This document shows positions 45,101-51,950 of a DNA stretch of 64,000 nucleotides, in pieces. Position 1 is the stretch's first letter, and every line of letters starts with the position of its first letter. The notes below the pieces were generated by a model. That model did no database searches. It had not been told where the DNA came from and worked only from the letters and a program-made list of their open reading frames with translations. This stretch comes from Barnesiella intestinihominis YIT 11860 (lineage in GTDB: Bacteria > Bacteroidota > Bacteroidia > Bacteroidales > Barnesiellaceae), in NCBI RefSeq assembly GCF_000296465.1, contig NZ_JH815206.1, forward strand, positions 453,524 through 517,523, written 5' to 3'. A program made the position numbers and the translations under genes.

Positions 45101-45679
45101 TCCGTAACCGATGACTACGACTTCGTTCAGTGCTTTCGTGTCTTCGGTCATTTGGACGTTGACCGTCTTTTGTTTGTTTACTTTGACCGATTCTTGCAGA
45201 TATCCGATATAGGAAAACACAAGAGCGATACCCGGTGCGGCTTTGATAGAATAGTTTCCGTCGATGTCGGTCACCGTGTTTCCATGCCCTTTCGCAGTGA
45301 TGTTTACACCGATGAGCGGCATTCCTTTCTCATCGGTAACTTGCCCTACGACTGTAAAAGTCTGGTTGTTTTTTGTACTGTTTCTTTTGGATAAGACGAT
45401 GTGATTGTCTTTTACTTCATAATCGATGTCTTGACCTTGAAGAATCTGAGAGAGTGCTTTTCCGAGGGGCGCATCTTTTAAGTCGATATTTACCCGATGG
45501 TTTAGATCTACATCATTCACATTGAAGAAGAATGATTTGCCTGTTTGCTTTTTCACTGCTTCGATGGCCTCCTTTACGGTTACGTTATTCAATTTCAGAG
45601 AAACGTTCTGAGCTTGAATGACAACCGTATTACAGAATAGCGCAAACACGAGTAGCAGGGTTCTGTAATGCTTAATCAT
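42200..45679 (-). CDS. SusC-like TonB-dependent outer-membrane transporter with STN signalling domain
   Basis: 1159 residues. Signal peptide (1-23). The STN domain (about 27-95, LKLNNVTVKEAIEAVKKQTG) contacts a FecR anti-sigma in the periplasm. A carboxypeptidase-D-regulatory-like domain (about 108-190, VVGQVTDEKGMPLIGVNITAKG) precedes the plug (about 200-330, with ALNEVVVIGYGTQKKANLTGAV and NINPRDVESISVLKDASSAAIYG). The 22-strand barrel runs to the end, finishing FSFGLDITF. It imports oligosaccharide with SusD using TonB energy, and its STN domain makes it the likely sensor for the ECF/FecR pair encoded upstream. Confidence 0.97.
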   Translation of the reverse strand: MIKHYRTLLLVFALFCNTVVIQAQNVSLKLNNVTVKEAIEAVKKQTGKSFFFNVNDVDLNHRVNIDLKDAPLGKALSQILQGQDIDYEVKDNHIVLSKRNSTKNNQTFTVVGQVTDEKGMPLIGVNITAKGHGNTVTDIDGNYSIKAAPGIALVFSYIGYLQESVKVNKQKTVNVQMTEDTKALNEVVVIGYGTQKKANLTGAVDAISSKEIEDRPVSNLGRALQGAVPNLNITYGSGKPNEGTNINIRGFGSINQDAKPLVLIDGVEGNLDNINPRDVESISVLKDASSAAIYGARASFGVILVTTKKGKDGTAKVSYNGRFSFSSSTVKTNFLTTGYDAARLVDEYLMSYNGTRYTKYTEEDFAELEARRYDKTENPERPWTVIKNVGGVDQYMHYANFDWYDYLISNSRPTWDNNLSITGGTQKLNYFVSANYHTEDGIYKQNTDRFETANIRARISGDIKDWFNLTVTSHLYHSRYEAPGLENGNNIANYTFHAMPFLMPYNPDGTHVFSTPIIAQQPTDGVHIMTADGNTFTDDKFKRLTTSVNATFKLYKGLTLHANYSFRYDTQDKVVRTAPAEYSTEPGVIIPVTGDLFKNKLRQRNNSEYYHMVDAYLSYDNTFNHHHIRGLVGFNYEQDYQKNLYSTMMDIQSNNLNDFNLGNHTEGVSLEGGQYEWALESFFGRVGYDWKGRYLAEVNLRWDASSRFRRDKRAAVFPSVSAGWRVSEEPFFAPIRNTFSNFKIRGSFGSLGNQAISSPYPYIQTLDLLQQNYLVNGEFLTYASVSAPTAGNFTWETVVHGNLGLDLGFFNNRLTFAGDLYIRDTKDMLVPGKTLPGVYGAASPKENAADLRTKGYELTLSWNDKFNLAGKPFTYGVSFALGDNISKITKYDNPTKDFNVSQYYEGMTIGEIWGYKIDGLFKTDEEAAAYQAEIDHSLIAKNILQTATGKYKGLKAGDPKFVDLDGNGRIDDGEKTANNRGDMRVIGNSRPRYNYSGSINLGWNGFDISAFFQGVGRQHRYPDGNAMLFWGGYARPYSSFVPEHFLDDVWSEDNPDAYFPKLRGYAAQGDRHLAKVNNRYLQNTAYCRLKNLTVGYTLPVDLTRKARIDRVRVYFSGDNLVTWTALKSKYIDPEQFSTDGSARVYPFAKTFSFGLDITF

Positions 45680-45753
45680 TGATTGGTTTGATTAAAGGTT
45701 AGTATTAAAGTTTTTTAGTTAATAGTCATAAAACAATATTCTTGTTATATAAT

Positions 45754-45785
45754 TAGGACAAGTCTGTATGTTTATCGGGTAGTCG
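45754..45785 (-). promoter_or_regulatory. Putative ECF-sigma promoter of susC
   Basis: Minus-strand CGACTACCC (45777-45785), 17-bp spacer, GTCCTA (45754-45759). It is located 75 bases before the ATG. It is the most divergent of the four copies at the -10 position. Confidence 0.55.
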
Positions 45786-45870
45786 ATAACGAAATATTTT
45801 TTCGTGATTTTTTTGTTACCGAATGAAAAACTATCTAAAACTATATGAGTGGATACGCACCTGTATTGAT

Positions 45871-47460
45871 TTATTCGGCTTGCGGTGTCGATTCTTTATG
45901 CCATGCGATGTTCTTTTGTTTCCATCGAGGAATCAATATTTGGGATAGGGAGGTCGAGAACCGGGTGAAATTTTTTTTATTTTCGATAGTCCAACCAGAT
46001 TCGGCATAGGCTGCTATGCGGGGAAACACTTGGCGTTGCATATCTTCGATGCGAGGTATCCATTCGCTCCACATTTGACAGCCCGATCCCAACAGCAGCG
46101 GCTTGTATTTTCGGTCTATGCCTTTGGGAAAAGGAGAGAAATCGTAGGCTTTTTTCAAAGGAATTTTGGTATAATTATAATCGAGGTAAGTATCCCTGTG
46201 CGATGAGTTGATGACTCGATGACCTTGTTTCAGCGCTTCGGCTATGAGGGCGGTGTCTCCTTTCCAAAATTGAACGACGGCGTAAGGAGCGAGGGCATGG
46301 GTACTTTCGTTATCGGAGTCGGCCCACTCGTGAATGTTCTTGCCCATGATGTCGTTCCACCCGATCATCGTGCGTCCTTTGCTGTGTATGAGCGAGGCGA
46401 CCCGGTTGGTAAACAGCATTTGCACTTCGCTATAATTGTCGAGATTCTTTTCTTCCATGAAGCGGCTGATGTCGCTGTTGGCTTCCCACGATTCGGGGTG
46501 GACTTCGTCTCCGCCTATGTGTATGTAGCGACTTGGAAACAAGTCGAAAATTTCGTCGAAAACATCTTGTATGAATTGTATTACACGCTCGTCGGCCACG
46601 TTGAATACTCCCCACGTGGGGTTGAAATATGTGGCCACGGTAGGGGGTGTTTTCAAGGAACCGAGCTCGGGATAGGCGGCTATAGCCGCCGAGGTGTGTC
46701 CCGGCATTTCGATTTCGGGGACGATTTCAATGTGCCGTTCGGCCGCAAAGTCTACGATTTCCCGTATGTCTTCTCGGGTATAGTAACCGCCATGAATGTT
46801 GACATCGTAGAGGGGACTGTTCCAACCTCCTATTTGGGTGCTGTCCCGGTATGCTCCTATCTGGGTGAGCCGCGGATATTTTTCGATTTCGATGCGCCAC
46901 CCTTGATCGTCGGTGAGATGCCAGTGGAATTTATTCATTTTCAAATAGGCCATCTCTTCCAGAAGTTGCTTTACGACGACTTTCCCTTTGAAATGGCGTG
47001 CTTCGTCGAGCATAAAGTCTCTCCATTCGTATTCGGGTTTGTCGAATATTTCCATGCAGGGTATAGCCAGTCTGTTTTGTGCCGCTAGCTGTCGTAACGT
47101 TTGGATTCCGTAAAAAACGCCGGCATTTTCAGCTCCTTCGATGACGATCGAATCAGCCGAAATGTTCATGCGGTATCCTTCGGCTCCCAGCGATTCTTTG
47201 AGTTTTCGGTTCGTGATTAGGAATATATTGTTGTCGCCTCGTTGTTCGTGGAGGTTAATATTGATATCTTCTTCTATATAATGTTTTAACAGCCGGGCGT
47301 TATTCTTGTCGCTGAGATTGATAATGCCTGTTTTTGCGGTGAGGGCGAAATATCCTTCCCGCATCTCTATCGATCGGGGATATGGGATTAATAACGGTTG
47401 TGCCGTAGCCGTCACCATGTACAAAAAGCTGACTATTAAAAAAATAAGTTTTTTGTTCAT
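45871..47460 (-). CDS. GH20 beta-N-acetylhexosaminidase
   Basis: 529 residues, signal peptide (about 1-20). GH20b domain (about 25-130) and catalytic barrel (about 145-490). HWHLTDDQGWRIEI is at about 179-192, EIEMPGHTSAAIAAYPEL further on, and HIGGDE gives Asp318-Glu319. Unlike the 759-residue GH20 of the same locus it has no C-terminal binding modules. It lies 10 bp downstream of the unassigned 803-residue protein and upstream of the susC promoter. Confidence 0.95.
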   Translation of the reverse strand: MNKKLIFLIVSFLYMVTATAQPLLIPYPRSIEMREGYFALTAKTGIINLSDKNNARLLKHYIEEDININLHEQRGDNNIFLITNRKLKESLGAEGYRMNISADSIVIEGAENAGVFYGIQTLRQLAAQNRLAIPCMEIFDKPEYEWRDFMLDEARHFKGKVVVKQLLEEMAYLKMNKFHWHLTDDQGWRIEIEKYPRLTQIGAYRDSTQIGGWNSPLYDVNIHGGYYTREDIREIVDFAAERHIEIVPEIEMPGHTSAAIAAYPELGSLKTPPTVATYFNPTWGVFNVADERVIQFIQDVFDEIFDLFPSRYIHIGGDEVHPESWEANSDISRFMEEKNLDNYSEVQMLFTNRVASLIHSKGRTMIGWNDIMGKNIHEWADSDNESTHALAPYAVVQFWKGDTALIAEALKQGHRVINSSHRDTYLDYNYTKIPLKKAYDFSPFPKGIDRKYKPLLLGSGCQMWSEWIPRIEDMQRQVFPRIAAYAESGWTIENKKNFTRFSTSLSQILIPRWKQKNIAWHKESTPQAE

Positions 47461-47470
47461 GAGGTAAGAC

Positions 47471-49882
47471 TTAATTTAGTTCGATCCATTTACACCCGAG
47501 AACCGATTTCGCGCGAATCTTTTTGCCGGTCGCCTGTATGGAAATATTTGTTTTTCGGGCGGTATTCAAGTGTACCTTAGAGATGATGGCTTCATCGGGT
47601 ATAATATGCAAAGTGCCGTTTTTCTTGTGAACCTGACAATTGTAAGCCAGAATAGAGCCGTCTTTTCGTATGAGGACATAGGCTGATGTGAGAGCGCACT
47701 CTTCCATGACTTTGAAAATTTCTTGAACCGTATTGTCTCCGGCTCCTCCTCTTTCTTTAAATTGACAGATTGTATTTTCATCGTCGGGGCGCAACCACGG
47801 ACTTATCATATCTAAATATTGTTCTCCCACGATAGAGTCAACGACTAATCCGTGGTGTTTTTGCTCGGGATTTTCTACATATAGCTTGGCTTCTATATAG
47901 GGGTCGGGAATGAATCCCCAGCGTAAATGACCATCTTCTTTCATGATTTGGGTGCAGGCCCCGAGCGTGTCCATGAAATCGGTTAGATAAAATTCTTCAC
48001 CGGTCAGCAGATACAAGTAGTAAGAGGCGTAGATTTTCCATGCCGTCCAGCCATGCGGAGAGTTCATGGCTTGATTGGGAATAAAATAAATATCGAGAGC
48101 TTCCCAGTATCGCAGTGTGGCTCCCCTCATGCGGCAATCGGGGATTAATAATTGTTCAAGACATTTATGTTTATCCATCAGATATCGGGCGGCTTCGCTG
48201 TATTTCTTCTGCTGTGACGGTTCGGTAGTTTGCAATCCATACATGCCCAATTGCAGGGCGCTGCAAGTGATCATGCCGTCTTCGAAAGTCATGTCGCCTT
48301 CGGTCTCTATGTCGTCGAGGCGTCCGCACAAATCGTCTACGGCTTTTCGGGCCGAGTTTAAATGTCGTTCGTGGCGTTCTTTCCAAACGGGATTCGCGAT
48401 GAGCTTTTCTTCGGCGGCCACCAATTCGAGCATCGATTTGGCTGTATAGATAACAGCCGTGTAATGAGTTCCTTGCGAGCGATAAGCTCCGTCAGGCCCT
48501 TGTATTTTATCGGAACAGAGATAATCTGCGATGTGGGCGGCTTTTTCCAAGTAATGTTTTTCTCCCGTATATTCCCATAGGTCGACCAGCATTCCCATTA
48601 GGGCAGAGAAATTTTGTATGCGGTGAGGCAGTGATTTCGGGTTAGGCAGCCATGTGGTTGTGTCGATAATTAGAGGCAGAGTGTTGTCGAACCGTTCTTG
48701 CAAGGCGTTGTCTTTTGCCGTGTCGGGGAAATGTTTTGCCGCAAGAAAGGCGGTGTAGTATCCGTAAAATGTTTCACAGGCGTTGGAGAATAAGGGTTGG
48801 TTCTCGGCTACGAAGTCTCGGGCATTTTTCATGTACCACGACCACGGTTGCCGAACGAATATGCGGGCTTCTGCCGTTTTCCCCGATTGGGTTGTCGCTG
48901 TGATTTTATACTCTCCTTTTTGAGTCGGGCGGAAACAGGTCGTGTACAGATTGCCTTTTTTGTCGGTCGTGAGGCTTTTTTGATTTTTTATGCCGGGGCC
49001 TTTTATTGCGATGCTTATCGAGTCGGTCGAATACCCCCGTACGGATATGCTTTCTTTCGATGTTATGGTGTAGCGGTCACACTCGATCATGGGAATAGCA
49101 GCCCATTCCGAAAGTTTCGATTTTACGTCGGGAAGGGACTGTATTTGTCCCATGTGTATATGCCAGCATTTCGTCTCTCCGGGAGCCAGCTCCGTTAAGT
49201 TCTGGGGATGCCTTTCCGGCAGAGGTAAGCAATGTAGCATATCTAAACTGGCAGTTCTTATTTGATGTCCCCATTTCCATTTAAGCCAACCCTCGTAAAT
49301 GTAGTTTATGGCGTATGAAGCAACCGGTTCGGCCGTTGTAAAACCGAATATGGTTTGTTTCGGAGACATGAAATAGCCCCATGCGAAGTCTTTTTCACAA
49401 CGTAGCAGAGTGGGGAAAAATTTAGTGTCCCATTGAGGGTAGGCGTGCATTTCACTATCGATACCGAGAATCAGCCTGCTTTGTTTCGGAGCGTATGGTG
49501 TACTCCCCGTGTTGGTCATGGAGCATTTGACGATGAGATGGTCTTGCGCCGGGACGTACGAGATATTGTATAAAATGTGGTCTTTTTCACCGATAAACGA
49601 TCCCGGATTTTTTTTATCGTGAGCTAGCATGATACCGTCCCAAGCCGGTCCGGCCATTCGGTCGTGGCGAAAGGGTATGGTTTTCCATACGCCATGTTCC
49701 CGAAATTCATATCGGTCTACTGTACCGTCCGAAAGACGAATAAAGGCTTTCCAGTTTTCTCTTTCGATGATATATTCTTCTCCGCTTTGCTTAGCAAAAA
49801 CATTGAAAGAGAATAGAATACCGAGTAGTAAAATGAATCTTAACGGATAAACCGAACGGCAAATAGTAACTGTTTTGAGCAT
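47471..49882 (-). CDS. Unassigned secreted protein with predicted helical-barrel (six-hairpin-like) domain
   Basis: 803 residues. Signal peptide about 12-31 (LLLGILFSFNVFA). Residues 35-260 look beta-rich and sandwich-like. About 265-350 may be an Ig/Fn3-like module (ITSKESISVRGYSTDSI). About 355-700 is helical with a repeating pattern of aromatic residues and short turns (NFSALMGMLVDLWEYTGEKHYLEKAAHIADYL; SPHGWTAWKIYASYYLYLLTGEEFYL), as in (alpha/alpha)6 glycosidases and lyases. I cannot match it to a named CAZy family or point to catalytic residues. Its place between fecR and GH20 suggests an enzyme for the same glycan. Confidence 0.75.
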   Translation of the reverse strand: MLKTVTICRSVYPLRFILLLGILFSFNVFAKQSGEEYIIERENWKAFIRLSDGTVDRYEFREHGVWKTIPFRHDRMAGPAWDGIMLAHDKKNPGSFIGEKDHILYNISYVPAQDHLIVKCSMTNTGSTPYAPKQSRLILGIDSEMHAYPQWDTKFFPTLLRCEKDFAWGYFMSPKQTIFGFTTAEPVASYAINYIYEGWLKWKWGHQIRTASLDMLHCLPLPERHPQNLTELAPGETKCWHIHMGQIQSLPDVKSKLSEWAAIPMIECDRYTITSKESISVRGYSTDSISIAIKGPGIKNQKSLTTDKKGNLYTTCFRPTQKGEYKITATTQSGKTAEARIFVRQPWSWYMKNARDFVAENQPLFSNACETFYGYYTAFLAAKHFPDTAKDNALQERFDNTLPLIIDTTTWLPNPKSLPHRIQNFSALMGMLVDLWEYTGEKHYLEKAAHIADYLCSDKIQGPDGAYRSQGTHYTAVIYTAKSMLELVAAEEKLIANPVWKERHERHLNSARKAVDDLCGRLDDIETEGDMTFEDGMITCSALQLGMYGLQTTEPSQQKKYSEAARYLMDKHKCLEQLLIPDCRMRGATLRYWEALDIYFIPNQAMNSPHGWTAWKIYASYYLYLLTGEEFYLTDFMDTLGACTQIMKEDGHLRWGFIPDPYIEAKLYVENPEQKHHGLVVDSIVGEQYLDMISPWLRPDDENTICQFKERGGAGDNTVQEIFKVMEECALTSAYVLIRKDGSILAYNCQVHKKNGTLHIIPDEAIISKVHLNTARKTNISIQATGKKIRAKSVLGCKWIELN

Positions 49883-49952
49883 GGTTTTAGGTATGAAACG
49901 GGTAATTAGACAAATTGGATTTGTCTATTACACCAATAAATATCGAATGTGT

Positions 49953-50981
49953 TTATTGAAATATTTCTATTTCGTTTTTACGGATTTTATAGTGGTAGTT
50001 AAATTTGTTTGTGGCAGCCATGATATTCATAATTTCATCGATATTGTTCGATTCGATAATGAAGTCGCCGTAGAATATCATTTTTTTCAGGGTCTCGTCT
50101 TTAATGGTAATATTCACATCGAATGCTCGTTCCAAAGCCAAAGCGATGGTTTCCATGTTTTCCTCGTCGAAATACAGGTGACCGTTTATCCACGCGCTTG
50201 TATTTTCTGCCGCTATGGTCTTTAATGTGGTTTTTTTGTTTTGTTTGTCGTATTGTGCTATCTGATTCGGTTTTAATATCGTGCTTTCAAGAGAATCGTA
50301 TAGCATCACCGAACCTTCTAACAATGCGACTTTGATATTCGGATCTTCTGGATAATTTTTGACATTGAATTTTGTCCCTAAGACCTCTACTTTTATATCG
50401 TCCGATACGACCTGAAACGGGAGATTTTTGTTTTTGCTGACCTCGAAGTATCCCTCTCCGCATAGCGTGACATCGCGGTTGTTGATACCGAAGTTGTTGT
50501 CATATAATAGTTTTGAATCGGCATTGAGCCATACCGATGTTCCGTCCGGGAGAGACAGTTTTAATTTCGATCCTCGTGGAGATTCTACCGAATAGGATAG
50601 TGTTTGATCGGAGAGTCTTTGATTCCCAGTAAAGTACATTACTCCTATTCCTGCAAAGAATGCAATAATGATACATGCCGCTATATAAAAAATCCGATTC
50701 CAATTTGGACGTGAGATATAAATGTCTTGTTCTTGGTTTTTTTGAGCGATCCGGTCTTTGAATTGTTGAAAAGCCCGGTCTTTTAATTTATCGAAGTTTT
50801 TCTTTTCGTAAATGCTGGAAATCAGCCAAATTTTTTGTATTTCCGAAAAATAGGCTTTGTTGTCTTCATTTTCGTCAATCCATTCTTTCAATACCTTTAA
50901 ATCGGTAGAAGATATTGTCCGATTCAAAAATGAAAGAATCAGATTATTTATGTGCTCGGTATGTATGTCGGCTCTCTTCAT
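49953..50981 (-). CDS. FecR-like anti-sigma factor
   Basis: 342 residues from the ATG at 50981; an upstream TTG is not needed. The cytosolic N-terminal part (1-90) should bind the sigma factor. One transmembrane helix (about 95-114, FYIAACIIIAFFAGIGVMYF) follows. The periplasmic FecR domain (about 125-225: SPRGSKLKLSLPDGTSVWLNADSKL, VTLCGEGYFEV) and a C-terminal STN-like region (about 265-340) complete it. It passes the substrate signal from the SusC STN domain to the ECF sigma. Confidence 0.95.
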   Translation of the reverse strand: MKRADIHTEHINNLILSFLNRTISSTDLKVLKEWIDENEDNKAYFSEIQKIWLISSIYEKKNFDKLKDRAFQQFKDRIAQKNQEQDIYISRPNWNRIFYIAACIIIAFFAGIGVMYFTGNQRLSDQTLSYSVESPRGSKLKLSLPDGTSVWLNADSKLLYDNNFGINNRDVTLCGEGYFEVSKNKNLPFQVVSDDIKVEVLGTKFNVKNYPEDPNIKVALLEGSVMLYDSLESTILKPNQIAQYDKQNKKTTLKTIAAENTSAWINGHLYFDEENMETIALALERAFDVNITIKDETLKKMIFYGDFIIESNNIDEIMNIMAATNKFNYHYKIRKNEIEIFQ

Positions 50982-50990
50982 ATTCAAAGG

Positions 50991-51024
50991 AAAGACAGAT
51001 GTTTTTTTTCTTTGGGGTAGTCTG
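50991..51024 (-). promoter_or_regulatory. Putative ECF-sigma promoter of fecR
   Basis: Minus-strand CAGACTACCC (51015-51024), 18-bp spacer, GTCTTT (50991-50996). The ATG follows only 9 bases after the -10 block, so a transcript from here would be almost leaderless. This copy is less certain as a promoter. Confidence 0.45.
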
Positions 51025-51045
51025 TATGAGCGGTTTTAAATAATT

Positions 51046-51687
51046 TTAAGTATTTAGGAAATCTAATAGTTTCTTTATAGTGTTACAATAAAGTTCATTC
51101 GATAATAGAAATAATAAAAGTACGACAAGGTAGTCTTTTAATTCTGTTCTCAGTTTGGATAGGGCATTCTTGATATGATATTTTACAGTATTAACGGATA
51201 TATTCATTTGGGATGCTATCTCTTCGTATTTCATATCGTGATAACGGCTCAATATAAAAGCCGTTCGACACTCGTCTGGAAGTGTATGGATAGCAGATTT
51301 TATCGTTTTTTCAAGTTCCGTTTCGAGCATTTTTTCCAAAGGGTGTTCTTCTTCTATAAAGTAAAAAGATTCTATCTCGGTGTAATCTTGTAGCGAATTG
51401 ATAGAAATTTCTTTGGCAATGTACTCTTGCTGTAAATAATTGATAGATCTATTTTTTACACTACGTATGAGGTATGATCGTAACGAAGTATGAATATTCA
51501 GATTTTTCCGTATTTCCCAGATGTTGTAAATTACATCTCCTACAACAGTTTCTGCCGCATCGTTATCGGAAAGGTAACCTTTTGCTATGGCACATAAATA
51601 ACCGTAGTATTTGTCGTAAATGTATCGAAATGCTTGTTCTTCTCCAGATTTCAAACTTTCTATAATATTATTTTCGGTTATTTTCAT
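51046..51687 (-). CDS. ECF-type RNA polymerase sigma factor
   Basis: 213 residues. Sigma region 2 (about 15-85: FRYIYDKYYGYLCAIAKGYL...VVGDVIYNIWEIRK) and region 4 (about 130-185: LPDECRTAFILSRYHDMKYEEIASQMNISVNTVKYHI) are clear; regions 1 and 3 are missing, as usual for ECF factors. It is paired with FecR, 64 bp away. Its own promoter is of the housekeeping type, while the genes downstream carry a different motif. Confidence 0.95.
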   Translation of the reverse strand: MKITENNIIESLKSGEEQAFRYIYDKYYGYLCAIAKGYLSDNDAAETVVGDVIYNIWEIRKNLNIHTSLRSYLIRSVKNRSINYLQQEYIAKEISINSLQDYTEIESFYFIEEEHPLEKMLETELEKTIKSAIHTLPDECRTAFILSRYHDMKYEEIASQMNISVNTVKYHIKNALSKLRTELKDYLVVLLLFLLSNELYCNTIKKLLDFLNT

Positions 51688-51730
51688 GAATTTATTGAAA
51701 GAGAAGCATTGTGATATAAGTATGTAGTCG

Positions 51731-51762
51731 CAAATATAATATAATAAAATTTGTTTTTCAAA
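51731..51762 (-). promoter_or_regulatory. Housekeeping promoter of the ECF sigma gene
   Basis: Minus-strand TTTG (51759-51762), 20-bp spacer, TATATTTG (51731-51738): a full consensus match. Leader is about 37 nt. Confidence 0.7.
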
Positions 51763-51906
51763 GGCTCTGTTTGGCGTGTCGTAAAAATCTTTAAAATCGG
51801 AAGAATTTTCTCCTTGTTTATGAGGTACTTATCTTAATATTATAAATTAATATTCCATAATTATAGATTTTATTCTTGGCCTTTTAAGGGTTATTGGCTT
51901 TTTGCG

Positions 51907-51922
51907 TGTCATATAAGTGACA
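51907..51922. promoter_or_regulatory. TGTCA-N6-TGACA dyad upstream of GH92
   Basis: A perfect 5+5 inverted repeat 28 bases before the GH92 start codon. The shape suits a Crp/Fnr-type dimer site, but no regulator is identified. The 263-bp intergenic region shows no clear GH92 promoter; TATTCTTG at 51871-51878 is a near match. Confidence 0.4.
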
Positions 51923-51950
51923 TGAATATTTAATCCTAAAATTTTTAAAC

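Noticed and set aside
46219..47088. Long open frame (289 aa) antisense to GH20
   Set aside because: Shadow of a conserved gene; Val/Phe-rich reading typical of antisense to this coding bias.
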